A DNA stretch of 64,000 bases from Geobacillus icigianus (GTDB taxonomy: Bacteria > Bacillota > Bacilli > Bacillales > Anoxybacillaceae): assembly GCF_000750005.1 (NCBI RefSeq), contig NZ_JPYA01000049.1, forward strand, positions 38,923 to 102,922, written 5' to 3'. The stretch's first letter is position 1; each line of letters starts with the position of its first letter. The notes below the pieces were generated by a model that had not been told where the DNA came from, did no database searches, and was given only the letters and a program-made list of their open reading frames with translations. Made by a program: the position numbers and the translations under genes. This document shows, one piece after another, positions 18,222 to 27,190 of the stretch.

Positions 18222-18617
18222 ATGGAAAACGTCCGATTTTTGCCTAAGGATATAATACCGGAATTTTTCGTCTTTACTATAGATGAGCATTTTTCATTCC
18301 ATTCATTTCTATGTCCTGAGAGACAAACAGGGAACCCCTTAGGCGACAGCGAATGCCGCAGACAGATGGAGGATCTTTGGGCGAGTAGTACCAATCACAT
18401 CGTTGAGTGGCGCGGGCAGCCCGTGACGAAGGCTTCGTTTTTTGGCCAATCGTATTATCCATCGAAGGAACAGTGGTTGATTCGTCCGTTTGGCGATTCG
18501 CTGGATGCGATGAAGGATCCATGGCTGAAGTTTGCGAAGCAACGTTTCTTCATCCCAAGGGCTTTTCGTGAAAAAATGGCTGAGCGTGGTTCGATGGTCA
18601 GGATGAAAACCAAATAG
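18222..18617 (+). other. Unrecognised open frame, possible gene remnant
   Basis: Open frame of 131 codons without a convincing ribosome site. The C-terminal half (HIVEWRGQPVTKASFFGQSY, then PSKEQWLIRPFG) looks protein-like, while the first 45 codons do not. It ends where a truncated Y-type repeat begins. I read it as the possible tail of a decayed gene; I cannot name a family. Confidence 0.3.
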
Positions 18618-18699
18618 AAAAACTTTGTCACATCAGGATAGTCTTTCAAACGCTCCCCCATTGCTTAAAAGAAACAACCGTTTTTCACCAGTCCTCTAG
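18612..18699 (+). repeat. Truncated Y-type intergenic repeat
   Basis: It matches the right two thirds of the Y unit (TGTCACATCAGG, CGCTCCCCCATTG, CCGTTTTTCACCAGTCCTCTAG) and ends in CTAG at 18696-18699. The left end is missing. Confidence 0.65.
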
Positions 18700-18705
18700 A
18701 AAAAA

Positions 18706-18782
18706 TTCTCGGAGTACATGTCCAACAGCTTTTGAAAAATGTGGTCAAAATGTGGTCAAAAGCTATTTTTGTACTCCGAGAA
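18706..18782 (-). terminator. Nested inverted repeat, likely pgi terminator
   Basis: Outer arms TTCTCGGAGTAC / GTACTCCGAGAA (12 bp, perfect) enclose inner arms AGCTTTTGA / TCAAAAGCT. The loop contains a direct repeat ATGTGGTCAAA twice. On the minus strand it follows the pgi stop and leads into a U-rich stretch. Confidence 0.65.
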
Positions 18783-18821
18783 AAGAATGATTTTCAGTCA
18801 GCGTTTTACTCAAAAGTGCTG

Positions 18822-20171
18822 TTATTTCAACCGTTTTTCCAACTCTTCCTTCAGCTGTTCATAGCCCGGCTTGCCCAAAAGGGCGAACATGTTCTTTTTG
18901 TACGCTTCGACACCCGGCTGGTCAAACGGGTTGACGCCAAGCAAATAGCCGCTCATGGCGCATGCTTTTTCAAAGAAGTAGACGAGGTAGCCAAACGTGT
19001 ATTCATCGAGTTTCGGCAAGGTGATGACCAAGTTCGGCACACCGCCGTCCGTATGGGCGAGCAATGTCCCTTCGAACGCTTTCGTGTTCACGAAATCAAC
19101 CGTTTTTCCGGCCAAATAGTTCAGGCCGTCGAGGTCGTTTTCCTCGGCCTCAATGATCAGCTCATGGCGCGGCTCCTCGAGTTTCAACACCGTTTCAAAC
19201 AAATCGCGGCGCCCTTCTTGAATGTATTGGCCGAGCGAATGCAAATCGGTCGAGAAATCGGCGGAAGCCGGATAAATGCCTTTTTGGTCTTTCCCTTCGC
19301 TTTCGCCAAACAGCTGCTTCCACCATTCGGCGAAATAGTGCAACGCCGGTTCATAGTTGACGAGCAGCTCGATCGTTTTCCCTTTGTTGTACAAAATGTT
19401 GCGGATGGCCGCGTATTGGTAAGCGGCGTTTTCCTCCAGCTCCGAGGAGCTGAAATCGGCGCGCGCTTTGGCCGCTCCTTCCATCATGGCGTCGATGTCC
19501 GCGCCGCTTGCGGCAATCGGCAGCAGCCCAACCGCCGTCAGCACGGAATAGCGGCCGCCGATGTCGTCCGGAATGACAAACGTTTCATATCCTTCCTCAT
19601 CGGCCAGCGTCCGCAGCGCCCCACGCTTGCTGTCGGTCGTGGCGTAAATGCGGCGGCGCGCTTCCTCTTTGCCGTATTTGTCCTCAAGCAGCTTGCGGAA
19701 AATACGGAAGGCGATCGCCGGCTCCGTCGTCGTCCCCGATTTGGAAATGACGTTGAGCGAGAAATCTTTTCCGTCGAGAAAATCGATGACGTCCTTCATA
19801 TACGTCGAGCTGATGTTGTTGCCGACAAAAATGATTTGCGGCGTTTGCCGCTTCTCTTTCGGCAAAGCGTTGTAAAACGAATGGTGCAGCATCTCGACCG
19901 CGGCGCGCGCGCCAAGGTACGAGCCGCCGATGCCGATGACAAGCAGGACATCGGAGTCCGATTGAATGGTTTTCGCCGCTTGTTTGATGCGGGCGAATTC
20001 GTCTTTGTCATAGTCGACCGGCCAGTCAAGCCACCCTAAAAAGTCGCTCCCAACGCCGGTTTTTTCATGGAGCGAATGGTGCGCGACTTTCACGGCATCG
20101 CGCAAGTAAGTCAGTTCGTGTTCGCCAAAAAAGGCAAGCGCTTTGGAATAATCAAACCGAATATGGGTCAT
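18822..20171 (-). CDS. pgi: Glucose-6-phosphate isomerase
   Basis: Interconverts glucose-6-phosphate and fructose-6-phosphate in glycolysis; cytoplasmic. 449 residues, the usual Gram-positive length. Family signatures are intact: [10 protein letters not shown] near residue 75, [10 protein letters not shown] near 140, the active-site segment [15 protein letters not shown] near 200, and [11 protein letters not shown] near 420. The start is ATG at 20171 behind GGGGAGG; the longer frame has no site. A TTGATT-17-TAAAGT promoter lies upstream and a nested hairpin follows. The position in the yug block matches B. subtilis. Confidence 0.95.
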   Translation of the reverse strand: MTHIRFDYSKALAFFGEHELTYLRDAVKVAHHSLHEKTGVGSDFLGWLDWPVDYDKDEFARIKQAAKTIQSDSDVLLVIGIGGSYLGARAAVEMLHHSFYNALPKEKRQTPQIIFVGNNISSTYMKDVIDFLDGKDFSLNVISKSGTTTEPAIAFRIFRKLLEDKYGKEEARRRIYATTDSKRGALRTLADEEGYETFVIPDDIGGRYSVLTAVGLLPIAASGADIDAMMEGAAKARADFSSSELEENAAYQYAAIRNILYNKGKTIELLVNYEPALHYFAEWWKQLFGESEGKDQKGIYPASADFSTDLHSLGQYIQEGRRDLFETVLKLEEPRHELIIEAEENDLDGLNYLAGKTVDFVNTKAFEGTLLAHTDGGVPNLVITLPKLDEYTFGYLVYFFEKACAMSGYLLGVNPFDQPGVEAYKKNMFALLGKPGYEQLKEELEKRLK

Positions 20172-20210
20172 CCATTCCCGCCTCCCCTTCAATGTTCATT
20201 GCCTTCTTTC

Positions 20211-20239
20211 ACTTTAGCCGAACGGACAAGGGAAATCAA
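20211..20239 (-). promoter_or_regulatory. pgi promoter
   Basis: Minus-strand TTGATT (20239-20234), 17-bp spacer, TAAAGT (20216-20211), about 40 bp upstream of the pgi start. Confidence 0.65.
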
Positions 20240-20380
20240 GCGGCGCTCCTCCTTGGAAACGGATTCAGCTTTGACAATTTTCGCCGCGCCGGTGTCCTTC
20301 AGGCGCGCTAACTCCCATCCCGCCATCATCCCGCGTTGGGGCGCTCCTCTCGCGCCCGAGCAGCCGGCTCGGCCCATGTG

Positions 20381-20421
20381 AAAAACGCCGGCTCGAGACG
20401 GGTGCCACCGCCAAGCCGGCG
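20381..20421 (-). terminator. yugJ terminator
   Basis: CGCCGGCT / AGCCGGCG stem with a 20-base loop, followed on the minus strand by five U residues, 35 bp after the yugJ stop. Confidence 0.8.
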
Positions 20422-20455
20422 CCTTGATCCATCAACCTACGACCGCGGCGCCCCG

Positions 20456-21619
20456 TTACAGGGAGGCGCGCAAAATCGCGAGCACATCATCGCGGTTCAA
20501 CGTTTTGAAACGGCCGAATTCGCCAAACGCCATCGCTTTATCGGCCATGAGCTCCACATTCTCATCATTGATGCCGTAATCCGCCAATCGCGACGGCGCC
20601 CCAAGGCTCGACCAGAACGCGCGCAGCCACTCGATGCCTTCAAGCGCCACATCGCGTTCCGTTTTGCCGGCCGGATCGACATCAAAGACGCGCACCGCGA
20701 GCTGGGCAAAACGGCTGACGTTTTCATCGAGCACATGCTTCATCCAATTCGGGAACAAAATCGCCAACCCCCCAGCATGCGGAATGTCGTACACCGCCGA
20801 AACCGCGTGTTCAATGTTATGCGTCGCCCAGTCGCCGCGCACGCCCATTTGCAAGAAGCCGTTTAAGGCGATCGTGCCCCCGTACATGATCGTTTCGCGC
20901 AGCTCGTAGTTTTCCAAATCGTCGATCAGCTTCGGCGCCGTTTCAATCACGGTTTTCAACACCGCTTCGCACATCCGGTCTTGAAGCGGCGTGTTTGGCG
21001 TATGGTGGAAATATTGCTCAAACACGTGCGACATCATATCGACGATGCCGTACACCGTATGGTCTTTCGGAACGGTTATCGTATATGTCGGATCCAAAAT
21101 GGAAAATTGCGGGAACGTAAACGGGCTGCCCCAGCCGTATTTTTCTTTCGTCTCCCAGTTCGTGATCACTGAGCCGGAATTCATCTCCGAACCGGTCGCC
21201 GCCAGCGTAAGCACGGTGCCAAACGGCAGGGCGCCGGTGACCGCCGCTTTTTTCGTGATAAAGTCCCACGGATCGCCAGCAAATTTCGCGCCGGCGGCAA
21301 TCGCTTTTGTGCAATCGATGACGCTGCCGCCGCCAACGGCGAGCAAAAACTCAATCCCTTCTCGGCGACAAATGTCCACCCCTTTTCTGACAGTCGAAAC
21401 GCGCGGGTTTGGCTCCACCCCCGGCAGTTCAACGACGTCAGCGCCAATCTCTCCCAACATCTTCATGACTTCCTCATACAATCCGTTTCGTTTGATGCTG
21501 CCGCCGCCATAGACAAGCAGCACTTTTCGGCCATAGCGCGGCACCTCTTCTTTGAGCCGTTCGAGTTGCCCTTTTCCGAAAATGAGTTTCGTCGGATTGT
21601 GGAAGATAAAATTTTGCAT
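20456..21619 (-). CDS. yugJ: Iron-dependent alcohol dehydrogenase (butanol dehydrogenase type)
   Basis: NAD(P)H-dependent group III alcohol dehydrogenase, 387 residues. The Rossmann glycine stretch [11 protein letters not shown] lies near residue 40, and [13 protein letters not shown] near 96. The iron-site histidines sit in [12 protein letters not shown] and in the signature [20 protein letters not shown]. The start is ATG at 21619, nine bases after AGGAGG; the open frame upstream is fortuitous. Order pgi-yugJ-yuzA-yugI matches B. subtilis. The in vivo substrate, probably a medium-chain aldehyde, is not readable. Confidence 0.9.
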   Translation of the reverse strand: MQNFIFHNPTKLIFGKGQLERLKEEVPRYGRKVLLVYGGGSIKRNGLYEEVMKMLGEIGADVVELPGVEPNPRVSTVRKGVDICRREGIEFLLAVGGGSVIDCTKAIAAGAKFAGDPWDFITKKAAVTGALPFGTVLTLAATGSEMNSGSVITNWETKEKYGWGSPFTFPQFSILDPTYTITVPKDHTVYGIVDMMSHVFEQYFHHTPNTPLQDRMCEAVLKTVIETAPKLIDDLENYELRETIMYGGTIALNGFLQMGVRGDWATHNIEHAVSAVYDIPHAGGLAILFPNWMKHVLDENVSRFAQLAVRVFDVDPAGKTERDVALEGIEWLRAFWSSLGAPSRLADYGINDENVELMADKAMAFGEFGRFKTLNRDDVLAILRASL

Positions 21620-21776
21620 ATGTATCGTCCTCCTTTTGCCTCCATTATGGCGGCATCTCTCATCCTTTGTAAAGCTATTTGCCTGCGCAGGCCGCCGTGC
21701 ATATTTTTCGCCGCTTCGATTCATGCTATTAGTGAATGGATGGAATCCAATACGTTTCCAAAGGAGGCAGACAAAC

Positions 21777-22010
21777 ATGGGAGCTTTGCAGCGCATTGCG
21801 CTATTGTTGACGATTATTGGCGCGATTAACTGGGGACTAATCGGCTTTTTCCAATTTGACCTTGTCGCCGCGATTTTCGGCGGCCAGAACTCGGTTTGGT
21901 CGCGCATCATTTACAGTCTGGTCGGCATCGCCGGGCTGATCAATTTGGCGCTGCTGTTCAAGCCAGCCGAAGAGCTCGGGCGCACCGAGCCAAAAACGAC
22001 GCGCACATAA
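21777..22010 (+). CDS. yuzA: DUF378 membrane protein YuzA
   Basis: 77 residues, a conserved small membrane protein with two hydrophobic helices (about 4-26 and 38-58) and the motif [16 protein letters not shown] typical of DUF378. Function unknown. ATG at 21777 follows AAAGGAGG. It is divergent from yugJ and convergent with yugI; a strong terminator follows. Position and length match B. subtilis yuzA. Confidence 0.88.
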   Translation: MGALQRIALLLTIIGAINWGLIGFFQFDLVAAIFGGQNSVWSRIIYSLVGIAGLINLALLFKPAEELGRTEPKTTRT

Positions 22011-22022
22011 AAAACCGTTGGG

Positions 22023-22058
22023 GACGCTCACCGCTTGGCGGTGGGTGTCTTTTTCTTT
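22023..22058. terminator. yuzA terminator
   Basis: GACGCTCACCG / CGGTGGGTGTC stem (one G-U) followed by TTTTTCTTTT on the plus strand; a T run also follows on the minus strand. Confidence 0.85.
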
Positions 22059-22173
22059 TGGCCACCCCACGCGCAAGCGCCGCGCCTGTTCAACCGAGCA
22101 AGGCGCGCGGCTTGGCGAGGCAAGCCTCCCTTTGACCGCGGGAGAACGCGCGGCCGAAACGGCGGCACCCACT

Positions 22174-22539
22174 TTACGGTTTCGGCCCTTCTTCTCGTTT
22201 GGACTGTTCAATCCACTCGCGCAGCTTTTCCTTCAACGGGCGAAACCCCGAACCGAGCGGCATTTTGATGCGCACATGGCGCTTTGTCTTCTCTCGATTC
22301 GGTTCGAGCGCCTTTAACGACAGGCTCGCCCGTCCCGTCTTCCCATCGACATCGAGCACTTTGACGGTCACTTCATCACCAACACTGACATAATCGCGCA
22401 CATCTTTGACAAATTGATGCGAAATCTCCGAAATATGGATCAGCCCTTGCGTGCCGCCCTCGAGCTGGACGAACGCGCCGTACGGCTGAATGCCCGTCAC
22501 CTTCCCTTTCACGATCGCTCCTCGTTTTATCGTTGACAA
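22174..22539 (-). CDS. yugI: S1-domain RNA-binding protein (general stress protein 13)
   Basis: 121 residues: one S1 RNA-binding domain (about 5-75; GKVTGIQPYGAFVQLEG, GLIHISEISHQFVKD, VKVLDVD) plus a basic tail. GSP13-type proteins associate with ribosomes. The start is TTG at 22539, eight bases after AGGAG; an upstream in-frame GTG overlaps that site. Neighbours yuzA and alaT match B. subtilis. The S1 fold is clear; the cellular role is inferred from the family. Confidence 0.88.
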   Translation of the reverse strand: MSTIKRGAIVKGKVTGIQPYGAFVQLEGGTQGLIHISEISHQFVKDVRDYVSVGDEVTVKVLDVDGKTGRASLSLKALEPNREKTKRHVRIKMPLGSGFRPLKEKLREWIEQSKREEGPKP

Positions 22540-22746
22540 GCGAAACACTCCTATTGGTTAAATGTCATCGTTTCTGTATTATAACATAACCAAACTGCCA
22601 AACCCAACCGAGACGGGGCGAAACTAACGCGACCAAAGGGACGACCGAAGACTGCCGACCTTCGCAAGCAGACAAAGGGGCAAAAAACGGAAGACAGGGC
22701 CAGAAAAAAAGAAGCTTGCCGAAGCACAGACCTCCTCCCCCGAATC

Positions 22747-22940
22747 GGGCTGACCCAAAAGGCTATCTGCCTTGGAGATAAGCACAACCTATCGCGCCGC
22801 AGAAGCAGTCAGCACGTCTATACAGCAACGGAAGAGGGGGCTGACCCAAAAGGCAGTCTCCCCCTCAAAAAAGACAAAATATTCGTGTGACGGGGCGTCG
22901 GCTAGGTACGTATAGCCCGATGAGACAAGGTGTAGCCCAA
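22747..22940. repeat. Hairpin-containing repeat (family 2), tandem copy
   Basis: Two imperfect tandem copies begin GGGCTGACCCAAAAGGC at 22748 and 22839. Each continues with AAGCACAACCTATCG- or AAGACAAAATATTCG-like text. It lies beyond the alaT stop. The rest of the gap, 22541-22746 and 22941-23193, has no gene I can support; one minus-strand frame at 22865-23152 lacks family resemblance and a ribosome site. Confidence 0.65.
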
Positions 22941-23193
22941 CTCCCACAGTTTAGACTGTTGAGACGGCCAAGCCGCATTCCCCTCGAAACAGGGATGGAA
23001 GAAAAAATGGCGTTGCCAACCGCGGTTCTCAAATTGAAACATCTTGCGGGCCCATCAACCAATCCCGTTCTCGCCAATGGAACCACTTTGACCAAACGTT
23101 CTTTCTCTTCTCCACCAGCTCGATCGACTTCGCCAGTGTCCTCGTTTTTCACCCGTTTTCGATATCTCGAATGAACGGATGGCGCAGCGCCAA

Positions 23194-24366
23194 CTACAAG
23201 CGGGCCAAAAACCGTTTCATTCGCTTCAACGCTTCCTGCAGCTGCTCCAGCGATGAAGCGTATGAACAGCGAATATAGCCTTCCCCGCTTTGGCCAAAGA
23301 CGTTGCCCGGAACGACCGCGACTTTTTCTTCCAACAACAACCGCTCAGCGAATTGTTCGGATGTCAACCCGGTCGGCTGAATGGACGGAAACGCATAAAA
23401 CGCTCCGCCCGGCAAGTGACACGGCAGCCCCATTTCATTGAGCGAGGCGACGAAATAATTGCGGCGGCGGCGATAGCTATTCCGCATCTCGGCTACGTCC
23501 CGCTCCCCGCTGCGAAGCGCCTCCAGCGCCCCATATTGCGCCATTGTTGGCGCACACATCATCGCATACTGGTGAATTTTCAACATCGCTTGCAGGAGCT
23601 CTTCCGGCGCGGCGGCGAACCCAAGCCGCCAACCGGTCATCGCGAATCCTTTCGAAAAGCCGGAGACTAAAATCGTCCGCTCACGCATGCCCGCGACGGC
23701 CGCCATGCTCGTATACTCCCCTTCGTATGTCAGCTCGGCATAAATTTCATCGGCGATGACCAACAAGTCATGCGCTTGTGCGAGGCGAGCCAAGCCATCA
23801 AGCTCGGCGCGGCTGAGCACCGTCCCGGTCGGATTGTTCGGCGAGCAAACGATGACGGCCTTCGTCCGGGCGGTGACTGCCTGCTCCAGCTGCGTCAGGT
23901 CAAGCCGAAATCGATCGGCGCCGGATGTGCGCACCGCCACCGGCTTGCCGCCAGCTAAAACCACCAGCGGCTCGTAAGCGACAAAACTCGGCTCGATGAG
24001 GATGACTTCATCGCCCGGATTCACGATCGCGCGCAGCGCCAAATCGAGCGCTTGACTCGCCCCCACCGTCACGAGCACTTCCGTTTCCGGACGATACTCA
24101 ACCCGAAACTTGCGGCGCAAATAGGCGGCGATCTCTTGACGCAGTTCAGGCAGGCCAGCGTTCGCTGTATAGGACGTATAGCCTTGCTCGAGCGCCAAAA
24201 TGCTCGCTTCCCGGATGCTCCAGGACGTGACAAAGTCCGGCTCGCCGACGCCGAGGGAAATGACGCCCTCCAGACTCGAAGCGAGGTCGAAAAAGCGGCG
24301 GATGCCGGACGGCTTCAACTGGGCGACCGTCTCCGACACATACGTTTTTCGTGTTTGCGGCTTCAT
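23194..24366 (-). CDS. alaT: PLP-dependent aminotransferase AlaT
   Basis: Class I/II aminotransferase of 390 residues; in B. subtilis the homologous yugH (alaT) is assigned to alanine synthesis from pyruvate. The PLP-binding Lys is in SGFSKGFAMTGWR near residue 235. SPNNPTGTV, ADEIYAEL and the C-terminal Arg in YIRCSYA are intact. Its ATG overlaps the alaR stop by four bases, so the two genes form one unit with alaR first. The amino acid specificity is taken from synteny, not motifs. Confidence 0.88.
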   Translation of the reverse strand: MKPQTRKTYVSETVAQLKPSGIRRFFDLASSLEGVISLGVGEPDFVTSWSIREASILALEQGYTSYTANAGLPELRQEIAAYLRRKFRVEYRPETEVLVTVGASQALDLALRAIVNPGDEVILIEPSFVAYEPLVVLAGGKPVAVRTSGADRFRLDLTQLEQAVTARTKAVIVCSPNNPTGTVLSRAELDGLARLAQAHDLLVIADEIYAELTYEGEYTSMAAVAGMRERTILVSGFSKGFAMTGWRLGFAAAPEELLQAMLKIHQYAMMCAPTMAQYGALEALRSGERDVAEMRNSYRRRRNYFVASLNEMGLPCHLPGGAFYAFPSIQPTGLTSEQFAERLLLEEKVAVVPGNVFGQSGEGYIRCSYASSLEQLQEALKRMKRFLARL

Positions 24367-24863
24367 GGCGACACCACGATGCGGCGATCTTGGTCTCCTT
24401 GCTCAAAGACAATGCCATCGTGCTTATACTTTTTCAAAATGAAATGGGTGGTCGTCGAAATGACGGAATCAAGCGTTGACAGCTTCTCAGACACAAAATG
24501 GGCGACTTCCGCCATCGACCGCCCTTCAATGACCACGGACAAATCGTAAGCGCCCGACATCAAGTATACCGATTTCACTTCCGGAAACCGGTAAATGCGC
24601 TCCGCCACTTCATCAAAACCGACGCCGCGCTTCGGGGTTACTTTCACATCGATCATCGCGGTCACCCCTTCATGACCGTCGGCCTTCCGCCAGTCGACAA
24701 GCGCCGTATATTGAACGATCACTTTTGCTTCTTCCAGCTTTTTGACGAGCCTTTCCGTCTCCTCAACCGGCAACTCGACCATTTTGGCCAACACTTCCAT
24801 CGGCGTGCGGGCGTCTTTTTCTAATATTTTGACAATTTCTAGCTCTTTGTCACTCAATGTCAT
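24363..24863 (-). CDS. alaR: Lrp/AsnC family regulator AlaR
   Basis: 166 residues: an N-terminal AsnC-type helix-turn-helix (about 1-60; ILEKDARTPMEVLAKMV) and a C-terminal RAM effector domain (about 70-150). It likely controls alaT, with which it overlaps by four bases. The start is ATG at 24863, seven bases after GGAGGG; an in-frame TTG two codons earlier is less well placed. An amino acid, probably alanine, is the expected effector (inference). B. subtilis yugG-yugH has the same arrangement. Confidence 0.9.
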   Translation of the reverse strand: MTLSDKELEIVKILEKDARTPMEVLAKMVELPVEETERLVKKLEEAKVIVQYTALVDWRKADGHEGVTAMIDVKVTPKRGVGFDEVAERIYRFPEVKSVYLMSGAYDLSVVIEGRSMAEVAHFVSEKLSTLDSVISTTTHFILKKYKHDGIVFEQGDQDRRIVVSP

Positions 24864-24929
24864 GTCCAATCCCTCCGTCGCAAACGTTTCTCATCATCGA
24901 CCATCTGCCCCGCTTGGTGCAGGCCCGCC

Positions 24930-25205
24930 CTAGAATGTCGGTGATTTAAGGGGCAAGCCGCTGATCAAACCCGTTTCTCAATATGGATAAGCCTTGTCGC
25001 ATCAGGAGCGCCTTTCACACGTTCCCCCATGGTTCAAGAGATGCAACCGTTTTTTACCAGCCTCCTAGAAGGCCGGTGAAAAACCGCTGCCGCACACGAA
25101 TCGGCGGCATTTTCATTCAAAAAAGAAAGCTGATTCTGCAAAGTTTCTCTCATTGAGAAATGGGTGGGACCAGCAGCGTTTTACACGAAATCACCGGACT
25201 CCTAG
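24930..25205 (+). repeat. CTAG-bounded intergenic repeat, Y-X pair (best-preserved pair)
   Basis: A Y unit (24930-25068, 139 bp) and an X unit (25065-25205, 141 bp) share CTAG at 25065-25068. The outer ends form inverted repeats (CTAGAATGTCGGTGATTT at left, AAATCACCGGACTCCTAG at right). The shared centre is a palindrome, TTACCAGCCTCCTAGAAGG followed by CCGGTGAA. It fills most of the alaR-yugE gap. Confidence 0.85.
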
Positions 25206-25278
25206 GCAACGAGGGGACGCACATGAAACTGTCCCACCACCGCGGGGCGAATGGCCTCGTCCTGTCGGCAGCGGTCCG

Positions 25279-25545
25279 TCACACCGGCGGCGAACAAGAC
25301 GCTGCCTGTTTCAACTCGAGCAACCGCCATGCCAGCTGCAAACAATCATAAAAAGGAATGGTGTGGTCAAAAGCGAATTCATATATCGACTGGATGCGGG
25401 CCGCGAGCAGGCGAGGGTCATCCGTGTCATATACGGCTTGAAGCACATCCACCGCTTCCACCTCGTACGCATCGCTTCCGCAGCCAAACGGATCCCAAGC
25501 GCCAACCGCCTCAAGAAGCCGCTGATTGAGCAGTGGTCCGTCCAT
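25279..25545 (-). CDS. yugE: YugE-like DUF1871 protein
   Basis: 88-residue cytosolic protein, function unknown. WDPFGCGSDAYEVEAVDVLQ near residue 17 and IYEFAFDHTIP near 55 fit the DUF1871 family, and the ASCS C-terminus resembles that of B. subtilis YugE. ATG at 25545 is preceded by AAGGTGG at a slightly long spacing. It is divergent from patB, as expected for the alaT-yugE-patB region. Confidence 0.78.
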   Translation of the reverse strand: MDGPLLNQRLLEAVGAWDPFGCGSDAYEVEAVDVLQAVYDTDDPRLLAARIQSIYEFAFDHTIPFYDCLQLAWRLLELKQAASCSPPV

Positions 25546-25628
25546 GCGCCGCCATCCACCTTCTTTCTGGAAATATGATATAACTCATTATAAGCCATTT
25601 ATCGAAAAAAAAGAAGGGAGACGATGTC

Positions 25629-26789
25629 ATGTTTTCATTTGATCAAGTCGTGGACCGTCGGGGAACGCAATCGTTGAAATGGGATGACGCGAAGCGGGTG
25701 TTCGGCCATGACGAAGTATGGCCGATGTGGGTCGCTGATATGGATTTTCCAGCCCCGCAAGCGGTGCAAGACGCGCTGCGGGCGCGCATCGAACACGGAA
25801 TTTTCGGTTACACGATCGTCCCGGACTCGCTGCGGGAGGCGGTGTGCGAGTGGCTTGAAGGCCGCCACGGCTGGCGCATCGATCCGGAGTGGCTCACGTT
25901 TGCCCCCGGCGTCGTGCCGGCGGTCGCCGCCGCCATTGAAGCCTTTTCCGAGCCCGGGGATGGCATGATCGTCTTCTCCCCCGTCTACCGACCGCTGTTC
26001 GATCTCGTCCGCCGTCACGGCCGCACGCTGCTCTTCAGTCCGCTCCGTCTGACGGAAGAGCATTACGCTATCGACTGGAATGACTTGGAAGAGAAGCTGC
26101 CGAAAGCAAAACTGCTCATCCTTTGCCACCCGCACAACCCGGGCGGCAAATCGTGGACTGGCGAAGAACTCAAGCAGCTCGGGGAGCTGTGCTTGCGGCA
26201 TGGCGTCTTCGTCCTTTCCGACGAAATTCACGCCGATTTGACGTTTCCGCCGCACCGGCATGTGCCGTTTGCTTCCCTCTCCCCCGAGTTGGCCGCGTGG
26301 AGCGCCACGTTCCGCGCGCCGACGAAAACGTTCAATCTTGCCGGCTTGCAGGCGGCCGAGGCGATCATTCCCGATGAGGCGCGGCGCCGGGCGTTCCGCC
26401 GCGTTCAACAGCGACACGGGTTTTTTACGTTGAACACGTTCGCCGTGGTTGGCGCAGAGGCGGCCTACCGCCATGGCGGACCATGGCTCGATGAGCTGCT
26501 TCGGTATGTGCAGGCCAACATCGACGCCACCGCAGCCTACTTGGCCGCCGAGCTGCCAACGGTGCGCCCAATCCGCCCCGAGGCGACGTATCTTGTCTGG
26601 ATCGATGTCCGCCGCCTCGGCCTGTCCGAAACGGAACTGAAGCGGCGGCTCTTGGAGAAAGGACAAATCGCCGTCGAGTTCGGCCGCAAATTCGGCCCGG
26701 AAGGAGACGGCTTCATCCGCTTGAACGTCGCCTGCCCACGGCCAACGCTCAACGAAGGGCTGCGGCGGTTGGCGGCTGCGCTCCGCTAA
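25629..26789 (+). CDS. patB: MalY/PatB family C-S lyase
   Basis: PLP enzyme of the cystathionine beta-lyase (MalY/PatB) branch, 386 residues, releasing thiols from S-substituted cysteines. N-terminal WVADMDFPAPQAV is typical of the branch. CHPHNPGGKSW and LSDEIHADLTF bind the cofactor. The PLP Lys is in RAPTKTFNLAGLQ near residue 234, and the C-terminal Arg is in FIRLNVACPRPTL. ATG at 25629 follows GAAGGGAG. B. subtilis PatB lies in the same neighbourhood. The long antisense open frame over it is a GC-rich shadow. Confidence 0.9.
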   Translation: MFSFDQVVDRRGTQSLKWDDAKRVFGHDEVWPMWVADMDFPAPQAVQDALRARIEHGIFGYTIVPDSLREAVCEWLEGRHGWRIDPEWLTFAPGVVPAVAAAIEAFSEPGDGMIVFSPVYRPLFDLVRRHGRTLLFSPLRLTEEHYAIDWNDLEEKLPKAKLLILCHPHNPGGKSWTGEELKQLGELCLRHGVFVLSDEIHADLTFPPHRHVPFASLSPELAAWSATFRAPTKTFNLAGLQAAEAIIPDEARRRAFRRVQQRHGFFTLNTFAVVGAEAAYRHGGPWLDELLRYVQANIDATAAYLAAELPTVRPIRPEATYLVWIDVRRLGLSETELKRRLLEKGQIAVEFGRKFGPEGDGFIRLNVACPRPTLNEGLRRLAAALR

Positions 26790-26909
26790 CGCCGGCTGAC
26801 GTCTGTCTGGGTAAGCCGCTCCCTCCGCGGACGTTTTGTTCACCAAAGGGAGCCACCAGGCGGCTGCCTGTGATACATAAAGCGAAACGTCAGCGGTATA
26901 TTCATAACG

Positions 26910-27146
26910 GGGAGCGGCTCGAACAGATCCTCAATTAGAAAAATCTTGTTGCATCGGTCCTGTTTTGCACTCATTCTCCTACTGATGAAAGAATCAGCGG
27001 TTTTTCTAAAAGGCTGGTGAAAAAACGATGTCACCACCAATCGGCGACATTTTCATTAAGAAAAGAAAACCGATTCTGCAAGGTTTCTCTAATTGAGAAA
27101 TAGGTCGAACTCAACGGTGTTTTGCACGAAATCACCGGCACCCTAA
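26910..27146 (+). repeat. CTAG-bounded intergenic repeat, Y-X pair (diverged)
   Basis: A diverged Y unit, with its left end unclear near 26910, joins an X unit (27006-27146, 141 bp) whose ends have drifted from CTAG to CTAA. The interior matches the 24.9-kb copy closely (GGCGACATTTTCATTAAG, TTTCTCTAATTGAGAAAT). It fills the patB-sodC gap. Confidence 0.75.
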
Positions 27147-27190
27147 ATTGTTTTCCCGAGCCAAAACGGTGTTCGAGACGCCGATTTGGT

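Noticed and set aside
18732..20039. 435-codon plus-strand frame opposite pgi
   Set aside because: Antisense shadow of pgi; composition is basic and low in structure, with no ribosome site.
20189..20377. 62-codon minus-strand frame upstream of pgi
   Set aside because: It spans the pgi promoter and begins right after the yugJ terminator; no ribosome site, no conserved features.
22865..23152. 95-codon minus-strand frame
   Set aside because: It overlaps a family 2 repeat and has no ribosome site; I considered an insertion-sequence remnant but could not match a transposase.
24930..25205. CRISPR array
   Set aside because: Repeats are few, inverted and about 140 bp long, with no regular spacers and no cas genes.
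25635..26846. 403-codon antisense frame opposite patB
   Set aside because: It is a GC-rich shadow; patB carries PLP motifs and a ribosome site, while the antisense product has no family features.
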